Assembly: GCA_965659665.1 (NCBI GenBank)
Contig: CBFHWU010000009.1
Location: 1-64,000 of the forward strand
DNA from: CBFHWU01 sp965659665
Lineage (GTDB): Bacteria; Bacteroidota; Bacteroidia; Flavobacteriales; Flavobacteriaceae
Length of the DNA stretch: 64,000 nucleotides
Direction: 5' to 3'
Shown here piece after piece: positions 26,190 through 35,735 of the stretch (within the stretch, counting starts at the first letter, position 1; the number at the start of each line of letters is the position of its first letter). Position numbers and translations under genes: made by a program. The notes under the pieces were generated by a model that was not told the origin of the DNA, searched no databases, and saw only the letters and a program-made list of their open reading frames with translations.

Positions 26190-26543
26190 ATGGCAATTAT
26201 TATCACTGACGAATGTATTAATTGTGGCGCTTGCGAACCCGAATGTCCAAACACTGCTATTTATGAAGGTGCTTATGATTGGAATTACGCTGATGGAACT
26301 AGTTTAAAAGGGGATATTATCATGCCCTCAGGAACTAAGACAAATGCTGATCTGACTCAGGAACCCATTAGTGACGAAGTTTATTATATTGTTCCTGACA
26401 AATGTACCGAATGCAAGGGATTTCATGATGAACCTCAGTGTGCTGCAGTATGCCCTGTGGATTGCTGTATTCCCGACGATAATCATATTGAATCTGAAGA
26501 AGAGCTTCTAGGTAAACAACGCTTTATGCACCCTGAAAATTAA
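26190..26543 (+). CDS. Ferredoxin with two [4Fe-4S] clusters
   Basis: A 117-residue electron carrier with Cys motifs CINCGACEPEC followed by P near the N terminus and CTECKGFHDEPQCAAVCPVDCC later, as in bacterial dicluster ferredoxins. The two-cluster arrangement has an inserted loop between the cysteines. The ATG at 26190 is used; a TTG 27 bases upstream lies too close to the -7 promoter box. It is followed 2 bases later by ychF. The redox partner is not known; the acyl-CoA reductase is divergent. Confidence 0.93.
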   Translation: MAIIITDECINCGACEPECPNTAIYEGAYDWNYADGTSLKGDIIMPSGTKTNADLTQEPISDEVYYIVPDKCTECKGFHDEPQCAAVCPVDCCIPDDNHIESEEELLGKQRFMHPEN

Positions 26544-26545
26544 TT

Positions 26546-27640
26546 ATGAAAGCTGGGATAGTAGGATTACCTAACGTAGGAAAATCAACTTTATTTAATT
26601 GCTTGTCAAATGCAAAAGCGCAAAGTGCAAACTTTCCTTTTTGTACCATAGAGCCCAATGTTGGAGTGGTAAATGTTCCAGATACTCGTCTGGAACGTTT
26701 AGATTCACTTGTTAAGCCTGAACGTGTAGTTCCTGCAACTGTTGAAATTGTAGATATTGCAGGTTTGGTAAAAGGAGCTAGTAAAGGAGAAGGTTTGGGC
26801 AACCAATTTCTAGCAAATATTCGCGAAACAGATGCCATATTGCACGTCTTAAGATGTTTTGAAAATGACAATATCATACATGTTGACGGCTCCGTAGATC
26901 CTGTAAGAGATAAAGAAACCATTGATATTGAGTTGCAATTAAAAGATTTGGAGACTGTTGAAAAGAAAATTGAAAAAGTAAAACGTACTGCACGTACCGG
27001 AAATAAAGAAGCCCAAACTGAACTTACAGTTTTAGAAAAAGTACAAAAGGGATTATTGGCTTCAAAATCAGTTCGAACAATAGAGATTTCAGATGAAAAC
27101 AGAACTACTATTGTCACTCCATTACAACTCATAACAGACAAACCTGTGTTGTATGTTTGTAATGTAGAAGAATCGGCTGCAGTTTCGGGGAATGCATATG
27201 TAGAGCAAGTTCGCAAGGCTATTTCAGATGAAAATGCTAATATTTTGGTTTTGGCTGTTTCTACTGAAGCCGACATTAACGAGTTGGAATCATATGAAGA
27301 ACGACAAATGTTCCTAGAGGATTTAGGTTTACAGGAACCTGGAGCAGCTAAGCTTATAAGAGCAGCATATGATTTATTAAATCTCCAAACTTATTTCACT
27401 GCAGGAGAAAAAGAGGTTAGAGCTTGGACAATTTTAAAAGGGAATACTGCACCTCAAGCTGCAGGAGTGATTCACACTGATTTTGAAAAAGGCTTTATTA
27501 GAGCTGAGGTTATTGCATTTCATGATTTTGACCTTTTGGAAAGTGAAATTAAAGTAAAAGAAGCAGGTAAAATGCGGATAGAAGGTAAAGATTATATAGT
27601 AAAAAATGGAGATGTTATGCATTTCCGTTTTAATGTTTAA
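26546..27640 (+). CDS. ychF: Ribosome-associated ATPase YchF (OBG family)
   Basis: YchF is an OBG-family P-loop protein that prefers ATP over GTP and associates with the ribosome; in E. coli it is linked to oxidative stress responses. The 364-residue product shows the P-loop GLPNVGKSTLFN at about residues 7-18, DIAGLVKGASKGEGLGNQF, and a C-terminal TGS domain (AWTILKGNTAPQAAGVIHTDF). Family length and order are standard. It lies directly downstream of the ferredoxin gene. Confidence 0.97.
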   Translation: MKAGIVGLPNVGKSTLFNCLSNAKAQSANFPFCTIEPNVGVVNVPDTRLERLDSLVKPERVVPATVEIVDIAGLVKGASKGEGLGNQFLANIRETDAILHVLRCFENDNIIHVDGSVDPVRDKETIDIELQLKDLETVEKKIEKVKRTARTGNKEAQTELTVLEKVQKGLLASKSVRTIEISDENRTTIVTPLQLITDKPVLYVCNVEESAAVSGNAYVEQVRKAISDENANILVLAVSTEADINELESYEERQMFLEDLGLQEPGAAKLIRAAYDLLNLQTYFTAGEKEVRAWTILKGNTAPQAAGVIHTDFEKGFIRAEVIAFHDFDLLESEIKVKEAGKMRIEGKDYIVKNGDVMHFRFNV

Positions 27641-27797
27641 TCAATGTACTGGTGTGATGTCCCCTATTTTATGGCTTCATTTAAAAGAGAGGAAAGGAGT
27701 TTCAAAAATATTTTTTAACAGATATTATTTATCATTTGTTAATTTCTTTACGCGCGGTATTTAGTATTTTTTTTATTCATATAGTATATTAGCCCAA

Positions 27798-29654
27798 ATG
27801 CCTTCAACTACAAAATATACCGAAGATAATATACGTTCTCTCGATTGGAAGGAGCATATTAGGATGCGACCTGGAATGTATATAGGTAAGCTTGGTGATG
27901 GCTCATCAGCTGATGACGGTATTTATATATTGCTTAAAGAAGTTCTTGATAATAGCATTGACGAATTCGTGATGGGTGCTGGTAAATCCATTGAAGTGAT
28001 CATAAAAGAGGGACAAGTTACCGTTCGTGATTATGGACGTGGAATTCCTCTGGGAAAAGTTGTTGATGTCGTATCTCGTATGAATACGGGTGGAAAATAT
28101 GACTCGAGAGCATTTAAAAAATCAGTAGGTTTAAATGGGGTAGGGACAAAAGCAGTAAATGCATTATCCAACTATTTTAAAGTCGAATCTTTTAGAGAGG
28201 GACTAAGCAAAAGTGCAATTTTCGACAAAGGAACACTTATAGAAGATAAACCTCAAGAAAATTCAACAAAAAGAAAAGGAACATCAGTAAGCTTTATTCC
28301 AGATCATACTATCTTCAAAAATTTTAGATACCGTCATGAATATGTTTCTAAAATGCTCAGGAACTACGTGTACCTCAATCCAGGTTTGACGATTATTTTT
28401 AATGGAGAAAAATACATTTCTGAAAATGGGTTAAAAGATCTTTTGGAAGACAACAATAATATAGAGGATTTGTTGTACCCAATTATACACTTAATAGGCG
28501 ATGACATAGAAGTAGCCATTACGCATAGCAAAACACAATACAGCGAAGAATATCACTCGTTTGTTAATGGTCAACACACAACACAAGGAGGAACCCATCA
28601 AGCAGCATTTCGAGAAGCAATCGTCAAAACGATTAGAGATTTTTACAACAAACAATTTGACCCCTCAGATGTCCGAAAATCTATTATTTCTGCCATCAGT
28701 ATTAAGGTAATGGAACCCGTATTTGAATCACAGACAAAAACCAAACTGGGGTCTACGGATATGGGGGGAGAAATGCCAACTGTTCGATCCTATATCAATG
28801 AATTTTTAGGTACTCAACTCGATAATTATTTGCACAAAAATCCTGAAACAGCCGAAAAATTGCAACGAAAAATTTTACAAGCTGAAAAAGAACGAAAAGA
28901 ATTATCAGGAATCCGAAAACTTGCTAGAGAACGTGCCAAGAAAGCAAGTTTACACAATAAAAAACTCAGAGATTGTCGTGTTCATTTTGGGGATATCAAT
29001 AAAGACCGACGTTTAGAGTCTACGTTATTTATCACCGAAGGAGATTCGGCTAGTGGATCTATTACAAAATCTCGGGATGTCAATACACAAGCTGTTTTTA
29101 GTTTAAGAGGAAAACCCTTGAATTCTTATGCGATGAGCAAAAAAATAGTGTACGAAAATGAAGAATTTAATTTACTTCAAGCTGCGCTTAATATTGAAGA
29201 AAGTTTAGAAAACCTGCGCTATAATAACATTGTTATTGCCACTGATGCAGATGTGGACGGAATGCATATTCGGTTGTTGTTAATTACTTTTTTCTTACAA
29301 TTTTTTCCTGAACTCATCAAAGAAGGACATTTGTATATTTTGCAAACTCCCTTGTTTCGAGTGCGAAATAAAAAAGAGACCATCTATTGTTACTCCGATC
29401 AAGAGCGAATCCATGCCCTAAAAAAACTTGGAAATAAACCTGAAATCACCAGATTTAAAGGATTAGGTGAAATTTCTCCCGATGAGTTTCAACATTTTAT
29501 TGGTGATAATATTCGTTTAGATCCCGTAATGTTAGACAAATCAATGAGTATAGATGATTTATTATCTTTCTATATGGGCAAGAACACCCCCTCACGTCAA
29601 GGATTTATTATTGAAAATTTAAAAGTTGAACTCGATAGAATTGAGCAAGAATAA
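27798..29654 (+). CDS. parE: DNA topoisomerase IV subunit B (ParE)
   Basis: ParE is the ATPase subunit of topoisomerase IV, which separates linked daughter chromosomes. This 618-residue protein has the GHKL ATPase site (DNSIDEF, VGLNGVGTKAVNALS), a transducer domain, and the TOPRIM site EGDSASGS with DADVDGMHI. The EGDSASGS variant and short length are typical of ParE in this group. The stop overlaps the parC start by one base. The 157 bases upstream hold no gene. Confidence 0.95.
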   Translation: MPSTTKYTEDNIRSLDWKEHIRMRPGMYIGKLGDGSSADDGIYILLKEVLDNSIDEFVMGAGKSIEVIIKEGQVTVRDYGRGIPLGKVVDVVSRMNTGGKYDSRAFKKSVGLNGVGTKAVNALSNYFKVESFREGLSKSAIFDKGTLIEDKPQENSTKRKGTSVSFIPDHTIFKNFRYRHEYVSKMLRNYVYLNPGLTIIFNGEKYISENGLKDLLEDNNNIEDLLYPIIHLIGDDIEVAITHSKTQYSEEYHSFVNGQHTTQGGTHQAAFREAIVKTIRDFYNKQFDPSDVRKSIISAISIKVMEPVFESQTKTKLGSTDMGGEMPTVRSYINEFLGTQLDNYLHKNPETAEKLQRKILQAEKERKELSGIRKLARERAKKASLHNKKLRDCRVHFGDINKDRRLESTLFITEGDSASGSITKSRDVNTQAVFSLRGKPLNSYAMSKKIVYENEEFNLLQAALNIEESLENLRYNNIVIATDADVDGMHIRLLLITFFLQFFPELIKEGHLYILQTPLFRVRNKKETIYCYSDQERIHALKKLGNKPEITRFKGLGEISPDEFQHFIGDNIRLDPVMLDKSMSIDDLLSFYMGKNTPSRQGFIIENLKVELDRIEQE

Positions 29655-32254
29655 TGGCTGAATTAGAAGAAGATTTTTCAGAAGAAAGCCAAGATAAGCT
29701 GATACGTGTTTCAGGAATGTACAAAGATTGGTTTTTGGATTATGCTTCCTATGTCATTCTTGAGCGAGCAGTTCCTGCAATCGAAGATGGATTAAAACCT
29801 GTGCAACGACGTATTCTTCACTCAATGAGAGAACTCGACGATGGACGTTACAACAAAGTGGCAAATATTGTAGGCCATACCATGCAATATCACCCGCATG
29901 GAGATGCAAGTATTTCAGATGCCATGGTTCAGATAGCTCAAAAAGACCTATTAATTGATATGCAAGGGAATTGGGGAAATATCCTTACCGGAGATAGTGC
30001 CGCTGCATCTCGGTATATTGAGGCGAGACTTTCTAAGTTTGCATTAGAAGTAGTTTATAGCCCCAAAGTAACTGAATGGCAATTTTCATATGATGGGCGC
30101 AAAAAAGAACCAGTAAATTTACCTGTAAAATTTCCTTTACTTTTAGCCCAAGGGGGCGAAGGCATAGCGGTAGGATTATCTACAAAAATTTTGCCTCATA
30201 ACTTTATAGAACTAATTGACGCTTCTATTAAACATTTAAAGGGAAAGAAATTTGAATTATATCCTGATTTCCCTACATCTGGGATTATGGATGTTGGCCA
30301 ATATAATGATGGACAAAGGGGAGGAAAAATAAGAGTACGCGCAAAAATTTCGCAACGGGACAAAAGTACGCTTGCCATAACTCAAATTCCTTTTTCAACA
30401 ACTACATCATCACTCATTGAATCCATTTTAAAAGCCAATGAAAAAGGTAAAATAAAAATTAAAAAAATTGAGGATAACACGGCTGCTGAGGTAGAGATTT
30501 TAGTGTATTTACCAACGAATATTTCACCAGATAAAACTATCGATGCATTATATGCCTTTACTTCCTGTGAAAGTTCAATATCTCCATTGGGGTGTATTAT
30601 CGAAAATAATAAGCCCTTATTCATTGGCGTGAAGGAGATGCTTAGTCGATCGACAGATAACACCCTCAAAATTTTAAAACAAGAACTTGAAGTTAAACGA
30701 AATGAACTAGAAGAACAATGGCATTTCGCAAGTTTAGAACGAATTTTTATTGAAAACCGTATCTACCGCGATATTGAAAATCAAGAAACATGGGAAGGAG
30801 TGCTTATGGCTATTCATAAAGGACTTCAACCATATATCTCTATATTAAAACGTACTATAACAGATCAAGATGTTACCCGATTGACCGAGATTAGAATCAA
30901 ACGGATTTCAAAATTTGATATTGACAAAGCTCAACAACGCATTGAGGCACTCGAGGACGAAATTCGTCAGGTTAACCACCATCTGGAACATCTGATTGAA
31001 TATGCAATTAATTACTTTACCCATTTAAAAAAGACCTATGGTAAAGATCGAAAACGCAAAACCGAAATTCGTGTGTTTGATGATGTAGATGCCAAAAAAG
31101 TAGTGATTCGTAATACTAAACTTTATGTTAATCGTGAGGAAGGTTTTGTGGGAACTTCAATGCGTAAAGAAGAGTATGTTACAGATTGTTCTGATATTGA
31201 CGACATCATTGTTTTCACTCAAGATGGCTCGATGATGGTGACCAAGGTTGACAGTAAAACCTTTGTTGGAAAAAACATTATTCACGTTGCAGTATTTAAG
31301 AAAAAAGATAATCGTACTATTTATAATATGATTTACAGAGACGGAAAAGGAGGAGCGTCATACATTAAACGATTTGCTGTTACGGGAGTTACTCGTGATA
31401 AAATTTACGACCTTTCTAATGGATCTCCACACTCAAGGGTCCTTTATTTTACGGCGAACCAAAACGGGGAAGCTGAAATTGTTACCATTATTCTTCGACA
31501 GGTAGGGTCGATTAAAAAACTTAAATGGGATTTAGATTTTGCTGATTTAGATGTGAAAAGCCGTGGTGTCCGAGGTAATGTGGTCACCAAATACTCTGTT
31601 CGTCGTGTAGATTTAAAAGAAACAGGTGTATCGACTCTAAATCCTCGAAAAATTTGGTTTGATCAAACTGTTCGCCGATTAAACGTTGATCAGAGAGGAG
31701 ATTTGATTGGAGCTTTTAAAGGGGAAGATCGCATATTGGTTATTCAACAGTCAGGAATACTAAAAACAATGATTCCAGATTTAAATATGCATTTTCCAGA
31801 CAACATGATCTTACTTGAAAAATGGATTCCCAAAAAACCCATTTCTGTTATTTATTTTGATGCCGCTAAAGAACGATATTTTGCCAAACGATTTCTTGTG
31901 GAATCTGCTGACAAAGAAGAGTTATTTGTAAAAGATGATGTCAAGACTAAATTAGCATGGATTAGTACCGATTGGCGTCCTGTAATACGGGTTGAGTTTG
32001 TAAAATCTAGAGTAAAAGAGCAACCTAAGGCTCCTCTTTCAGTTTCGATGGAAGAATTTATTGCTATAAAAGGAATTAAAGCTTTAGGAAATCAATTAAC
32101 CTCAGAAAAAGTAAGAAAAATTGTCCAAACAAAATCTCTCCCATTCGAAGAACCCCCTCAAACTACTACTGAAAATATCGAAGTAGATTCTCCTGAAACA
32201 CTTCCAAATAAAGATAAAGGAGATAATAACAAGCAAACTACTTTGAAACTTTAG
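29654..32254 (+). CDS. parC: DNA topoisomerase IV subunit A (ParC)
   Basis: ParC cuts and rejoins DNA for topoisomerase IV. The 866-residue protein has the QRRILHSM region, HPHGDASI, and catalytic Tyr121 in SAAASRYIEARLS. The C-terminal part is a beta-propeller-type region that ends in a low-complexity tail (PPQTTTENIEVDSPETLPNK). The start overlaps parE by one base. The last 17 bases overlap the convergent terC gene. Confidence 0.95.
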   Translation: MAELEEDFSEESQDKLIRVSGMYKDWFLDYASYVILERAVPAIEDGLKPVQRRILHSMRELDDGRYNKVANIVGHTMQYHPHGDASISDAMVQIAQKDLLIDMQGNWGNILTGDSAAASRYIEARLSKFALEVVYSPKVTEWQFSYDGRKKEPVNLPVKFPLLLAQGGEGIAVGLSTKILPHNFIELIDASIKHLKGKKFELYPDFPTSGIMDVGQYNDGQRGGKIRVRAKISQRDKSTLAITQIPFSTTTSSLIESILKANEKGKIKIKKIEDNTAAEVEILVYLPTNISPDKTIDALYAFTSCESSISPLGCIIENNKPLFIGVKEMLSRSTDNTLKILKQELEVKRNELEEQWHFASLERIFIENRIYRDIENQETWEGVLMAIHKGLQPYISILKRTITDQDVTRLTEIRIKRISKFDIDKAQQRIEALEDEIRQVNHHLEHLIEYAINYFTHLKKTYGKDRKRKTEIRVFDDVDAKKVVIRNTKLYVNREEGFVGTSMRKEEYVTDCSDIDDIIVFTQDGSMMVTKVDSKTFVGKNIIHVAVFKKKDNRTIYNMIYRDGKGGASYIKRFAVTGVTRDKIYDLSNGSPHSRVLYFTANQNGEAEIVTIILRQVGSIKKLKWDLDFADLDVKSRGVRGNVVTKYSVRRVDLKETGVSTLNPRKIWFDQTVRRLNVDQRGDLIGAFKGEDRILVIQQSGILKTMIPDLNMHFPDNMILLEKWIPKKPISVIYFDAAKERYFAKRFLVESADKEELFVKDDVKTKLAWISTDWRPVIRVEFVKSRVKEQPKAPLSVSMEEFIAIKGIKALGNQLTSEKVRKIVQTKSLPFEEPPQTTTENIEVDSPETLPNKDKGDNNKQTTLKL

Positions 32255-33014
32255 TTCTTAAACGCATATTTAAAAACTCAACCATTACCGAAAACAATAT
32301 AGCGAAATACAAATATCCTTTTGGGATGGCTCCTACAGAACTTCCCCATATTTGTGTGTGGGCTAAATGTGCCCCCTCTGTGATAAGCATAAAACCTATC
32401 AGAATAAGAAAAGACAGCCCTAATATTTGTACGGAAGGGTGTTTATTGACAAAATGACCTACAGGATTGGCAAATATCATCATGATAATCATCGATAAAA
32501 TTACAGAAATTACCATGACATATAAAGCGCTTGGAATCCCGTTCGTCATTCCCACAGCAGTTAATATTGAATCAAATGAAAAAACAATATTGATGATAGT
32601 AATTTGAAGGATGACATGCTTTATCGAATTCCTACTTTTGTTTTTAATAGAAGTTTTGTGTTCCCCTTGATGTTCAATTTTTTCGCTGATTTCTTTTGTA
32701 CTTTTATAGAGTAAAAATAACCCTCCTAAAAGTAAAATCATGGCTTGACCCGAAACATCAGTTTTTAGCCATGAGGTATCGATAGAAATCCATGGAGTTT
32801 GCATAGCCACAAGATATGAAATGCCAAACAGTAACACGATTCGAAAAATCAACGCTAAAGCAAGTCCAACTTGTGTGGCCTTTTGTTGTTTTTTAATAGG
32901 AAGTTTGTTTACGCAAATTGAAATAAAAATAATATTATCAATTCCTAAAACAATTTCTAAAAAGGTTAACGTTAATAATGCGGAGAGCGCTTCGGAGGTT
33001 AATAAAAATTCCAT
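32238..33014 (-). CDS. TerC-family integral membrane protein
   Basis: The 258-residue protein has about 7 membrane helices and the conserved acidic segment EIVLGIDNIIFISI near residue 19, with the second FSFDSILTAVG near 153, that define TerC proteins. Members are implicated in manganese export and metal handling and in tellurite resistance. It overlaps the upstream lipoprotein gene by one base and appears to be the last gene of an XRE-lipoprotein-terC transcript. Confidence 0.93.
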   Translation of the reverse strand: MEFLLTSEALSALLTLTFLEIVLGIDNIIFISICVNKLPIKKQQKATQVGLALALIFRIVLLFGISYLVAMQTPWISIDTSWLKTDVSGQAMILLLGGLFLLYKSTKEISEKIEHQGEHKTSIKNKSRNSIKHVILQITIINIVFSFDSILTAVGMTNGIPSALYVMVISVILSMIIMMIFANPVGHFVNKHPSVQILGLSFLILIGFMLITEGAHLAHTQIWGSSVGAIPKGYLYFAILFSVMVEFLNMRLRTKVSK

Positions 33015-33391
33015 TAATCTTTGATTTTGGTCACCATTCCTCGTTGCTTATTTCCTTCATCGCCTACTATAGAATATTCAAACATATAGGTGTTCGCTTT
33101 GGTGGATAATATTTTCATTTGAATGGGTTTTGTGTCTTGATAATTTTTTGGCGCTATTTTCCTTAAAATACATTCACAATCATTAACCCATTTAACATAA
33201 GAACTATCCGCAATACCTGCATAATAATCAACTTCGATTTCTTTCGATCGAACAAAATGCGTGGTAAGTGTATCCCCTCCTACAATTGAAGTGAATTCAA
33301 ATTGGCCTGTTTGAAAAGAAAGACAATCTCTTTGGGTCGAATAACACCCAATAACAAAAATCAATAATAGGAATAAATAAAATAATTTCAT
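33014..33391 (-). CDS. Predicted lipoprotein, function unknown
   Basis: A 125-residue protein with a lipoprotein signal (FVIGC at residues 12-16, cleaved before Cys16). The mature domain has about 110 residues, including two further Cys in WVNDCECILRKI. Database entries sometimes name such genes after the adjacent topoisomerase IV, which is neighbour bleed-over and not supported. Its operon neighbours are the XRE regulator upstream and terC downstream. The function is unknown. Confidence 0.75.
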   Translation of the reverse strand: MKLFYLFLLLIFVIGCYSTQRDCLSFQTGQFEFTSIVGGDTLTTHFVRSKEIEVDYYAGIADSSYVKWVNDCECILRKIAPKNYQDTKPIQMKILSTKANTYMFEYSIVGDEGNKQRGMVTKIKD

Positions 33392-33400
33392 TTTACAAAT

Positions 33401-33811
33401 TTACTTTGTAGGGTGGTAATCTACAAAACTACCATCAGAAAATATCAAAATTACTTTTTCAAGTGTAGAAGGTGATTTTTTTTCAGGGACAGGAACAGGC
33501 GAAGGTTCGTGATTTGTTGGCTTTGAATTAGGTTGATCCATCTGAACTTCATCTGCGGTATTAACTGAAGATTGAAATAGAGTAGGGGGAGGTTGGGTTT
33601 CTGAATCCTTTTTTCCCAATAGCAACCATTCGGAAGAAATATCAGGAAATGCTTTTAAAATTTTTAACACAAAATCCAAACTAGGTTTATTTCGACCAGA
33701 CAAAATGTGAGAAATAGCAGAACGCTGAACACCAATAGTATCAGCAAAAGCGGAGCTTGATAAATTATTCTTACTCATTATCGAGTGTATACGATTGACA
33801 AGTTCAGTCAT
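33401..33811 (-). CDS. XRE-family transcriptional regulator
   Basis: A 136-residue protein with an N-terminal helix-turn-helix at about residues 9-60 (SSSAFADTIGVQRSAISHILSGRNKPSLDFVLKIL), then a Pro- and Ser-rich linker and a short C-terminal segment (VILIFSDGSFVDYH). It is a single-domain DNA-binding protein of XRE type. A perfect inverted repeat TTTACA-TC-TGTAAA abuts its start codon, and four TGTTTACA-type sites lie in the divergent region to the M14 peptidase gene, so it probably represses itself and that gene. Confidence 0.9.
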   Translation of the reverse strand: MTELVNRIHSIMSKNNLSSSAFADTIGVQRSAISHILSGRNKPSLDFVLKILKAFPDISSEWLLLGKKDSETQPPPTLFQSSVNTADEVQMDQPNSKPTNHEPSPVPVPEKKSPSTLEKVILIFSDGSFVDYHPTK

Positions 33812-33825
33812 TTTACATCTGTAAA
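33812..33825. promoter_or_regulatory. Putative operator TTTACA-TC-TGTAAA at the XRE start codon
   Basis: A perfect 6-bp inverted repeat with a 2-base spacer abuts the start codon of the XRE gene. It shares the TTTACA core with the repeated sites upstream of the M14 peptidase gene. It is inferred to be an autoregulatory binding site. Confidence 0.4.
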
Positions 33826-33964
33826 CTATAATGTTTCAAAACAAATATACAATAATTAACAATAATGATTTTAAATTTTTTAATTCAATTAAAACTATAG
33901 ATTTATATACTTAAAGTATTGAAATACAGTAATATAAATAAATAAATATATTAAAATGTTATAA

Positions 33965-34053
33965 TTGTAAACAAGGGAGAGTTAAAATAAAAAATCACTG
34001 TTTACAATTGTATTTAATTGCTGTTTACAAACTTAAACTTTGTATTGTTTACA
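33965..34053. promoter_or_regulatory. Four repeated TGTTTACA-type sites upstream of the M14 peptidase gene
   Basis: Sites: TTGTAAACAA at 33965-33974 (palindromic), TGTTTACAA at 33999-34007, TGTTTACAA at 34022-34030, and TGTTTACA at 34046-34053. The last three are spaced by 23 and 24 bases, about two helical turns, and the last overlaps the -7 box (34050-34057). This arrangement suggests cooperative repressor binding. The bases between 33826 and 33964 are AT-rich and hold no gene. Confidence 0.45.
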
Positions 34054-34057
34054 TTTG
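34050..34057 (+). promoter_or_regulatory. -7 promoter box TACATTTG of the M14 peptidase gene
   Basis: TACATTTG fits TAnnTTTG and lies 20 bases before the ATG at 34078. It overlaps the fourth TGTTTACA site. It favours the ATG at 34078 over a TTG at 34018, which would be upstream of the promoter. Confidence 0.5.
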
Positions 34058-34077
34058 CAAAAAAAAGAAGTACGTCT

Positions 34078-35172
34078 ATGGGTGATTATGTAAACAAATA
34101 TTTGGATTATCGCGAAAATTCCCTTCAAGGTCGTTACATAACGAATGCTAAAATTGAACCTTACTTATCCAAATACAATTCCAGCATTTGCGGGTATAGT
34201 GTATTACATACCCCCATTTATCAAATAGGCGTCGGTAATGGGCCAATTAAAATCCTGATGTGGTCACAAATGCACGGAAATGAATCAACTACAACAAAAT
34301 CAATTTTTGATATGTTGTCTTATTTAAAAACTAAATCGTCTGTTTTTAAAGATTTAACTATATTGATTGTACCCATCCTCAATCCCGACGGAGCCCAACA
34401 ATACACACGTCACAACGCCCATAATGTGGATTTAAATCGAGATGCTCTTGATTTAAGCCAGCCTGAAAGTAAGGTCTTAAGAAATCTTTTTAATCGTTTT
34501 AAACCTGATTATTGTTTCAATTTACATGATCAAAGAACCATTTTTGGTGTGGATAATCAAACAGCAACTGTTTCTTTTTTAGCCCCAAGTGCTGACCACT
34601 CTAAATCTTTTCCTGTTCAACGTAAAAAAGCCATCCAACTTATAGAATCTATGAATAATATGCTACAACGCTATATTCCTGGAAGAGTGGGACGTTATGA
34701 TGACTCTTTTAATTTACAGTGTGTAGGCGATTATTTTCAAAAAGAAGCCATACCAACTATTTTATTTGAGTCTGGACATCATCCCAATGACTATCAACGA
34801 GAAATCACTAGAAAATGGATTTGTTTTTCTTTGATTCATGCGTTAGAGGTCCTCTCCTCTCATTCTTATAGTGAACCGGTGATGAAGTATCAAGATATCC
34901 CAGAAAATAAAAAAATATTTTATGATATTATTTTAAGAAACGTAGAGTATAAATTTTCGGAAGGTCCCCCAAAAAAAGGAGACGTAGCTATTCATTTTCA
35001 TGAAACGCTTATCAACAACCAAATTGAATTTGTACCCAAATTTAAAAATGAGGGAGATTTAAGTCGCTATTTCGGTCATTCCGAATCAGATTTAAACCAT
35101 AATAACCCTATTTTTTTATATGATTTTAACATAAATGCAGAAAATTGTTTAAAACAGATTATTTTAACATAA
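34078..35172 (+). CDS. M14-family zinc carboxypeptidase
   Basis: A 364-residue cytoplasmic-looking protein with the M14 zinc site: HGNE (SQMHGNEST) and a later His (FNLHDQRT), with a catalytic Glu in ILFESGHH. The order His-x-x-Glu ... His ... Glu fits the family that removes C-terminal residues or acts on cell-wall or modified peptides. There is no signal peptide when the ATG at 34078 is used. Candidate operator sites of the divergent XRE regulator precede it. The substrate is unknown. Confidence 0.85.
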   Translation: MGDYVNKYLDYRENSLQGRYITNAKIEPYLSKYNSSICGYSVLHTPIYQIGVGNGPIKILMWSQMHGNESTTTKSIFDMLSYLKTKSSVFKDLTILIVPILNPDGAQQYTRHNAHNVDLNRDALDLSQPESKVLRNLFNRFKPDYCFNLHDQRTIFGVDNQTATVSFLAPSADHSKSFPVQRKKAIQLIESMNNMLQRYIPGRVGRYDDSFNLQCVGDYFQKEAIPTILFESGHHPNDYQREITRKWICFSLIHALEVLSSHSYSEPVMKYQDIPENKKIFYDIILRNVEYKFSEGPPKKGDVAIHFHETLINNQIEFVPKFKNEGDLSRYFGHSESDLNHNNPIFLYDFNINAENCLKQIILT

Positions 35173-35245
35173 AATTCACATTGAAAACATCTAATTGATA
35201 GTTTATTTTTAATAAATTTTTATTTTCTTTGTAAAAAAAACAATT

Positions 35246-35725
35246 ATGGCCAAAATGAAACTGGATGAAATTGATCATCAAATTTTAGACATTCTTATCG
35301 ATAATATGCGAACTCCATTCACTGACATCGCTAAAAAACTTTTAATTTCAGCAGGTACCGTACATGTGCGCGTAAAAAAAATGGAAGATTCTAATATCAT
35401 AAAGGGTTCATCGCTAACATTAGATTACAATAAATTGGGGTATACTTTTATTGCTTACATAGGAATTTATCTAGAAAAAACCCACCAAACAAAATTTGTT
35501 ATTGAACGAATTAATGAAATCCCCTATGTGACTGTTGCTCATATTACTACAGGGAAGTTTAATATTTTTTGTAAAATTCGTGCAAAATCAACTGAACACG
35601 CTAAAGAAATAATCTTTAAAGTCGATGATATCGATGGAGTTCAACGTACTGAAACTATGATTTCATTGGAAGAAAGTATCAATGATAAAAAACGATTAAT
35701 GCATACCATATTTAACGAGTTATAA
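35246..35725 (+). CDS. Lrp/AsnC-family transcriptional regulator
   Basis: The 159-residue protein has an N-terminal HTH at about residues 5-55 (LDEIDHQILDILIDNMRTPFTDIAKKLLISAGTVHVRVKKME) and a C-terminal effector-binding RAM domain (residues 70-150). Lrp/AsnC proteins sense amino acids and form octamers. It precedes the ppc gene by 10 bases, so it is probably co-transcribed and may control it. The effector cannot be predicted. Confidence 0.93.
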   Translation: MAKMKLDEIDHQILDILIDNMRTPFTDIAKKLLISAGTVHVRVKKMEDSNIIKGSSLTLDYNKLGYTFIAYIGIYLEKTHQTKFVIERINEIPYVTVAHITTGKFNIFCKIRAKSTEHAKEIIFKVDDIDGVQRTETMISLEESINDKKRLMHTIFNEL

Positions 35726-35735
35726 ACCCTATCTG

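Noticed and set aside
27798..32254. gyrB-gyrA instead of parE-parC
   Set aside because: The EGDSASGS motif, the lack of a GyrB insert and the adjacent parC arrangement fit topoisomerase IV of Bacteroidota better.
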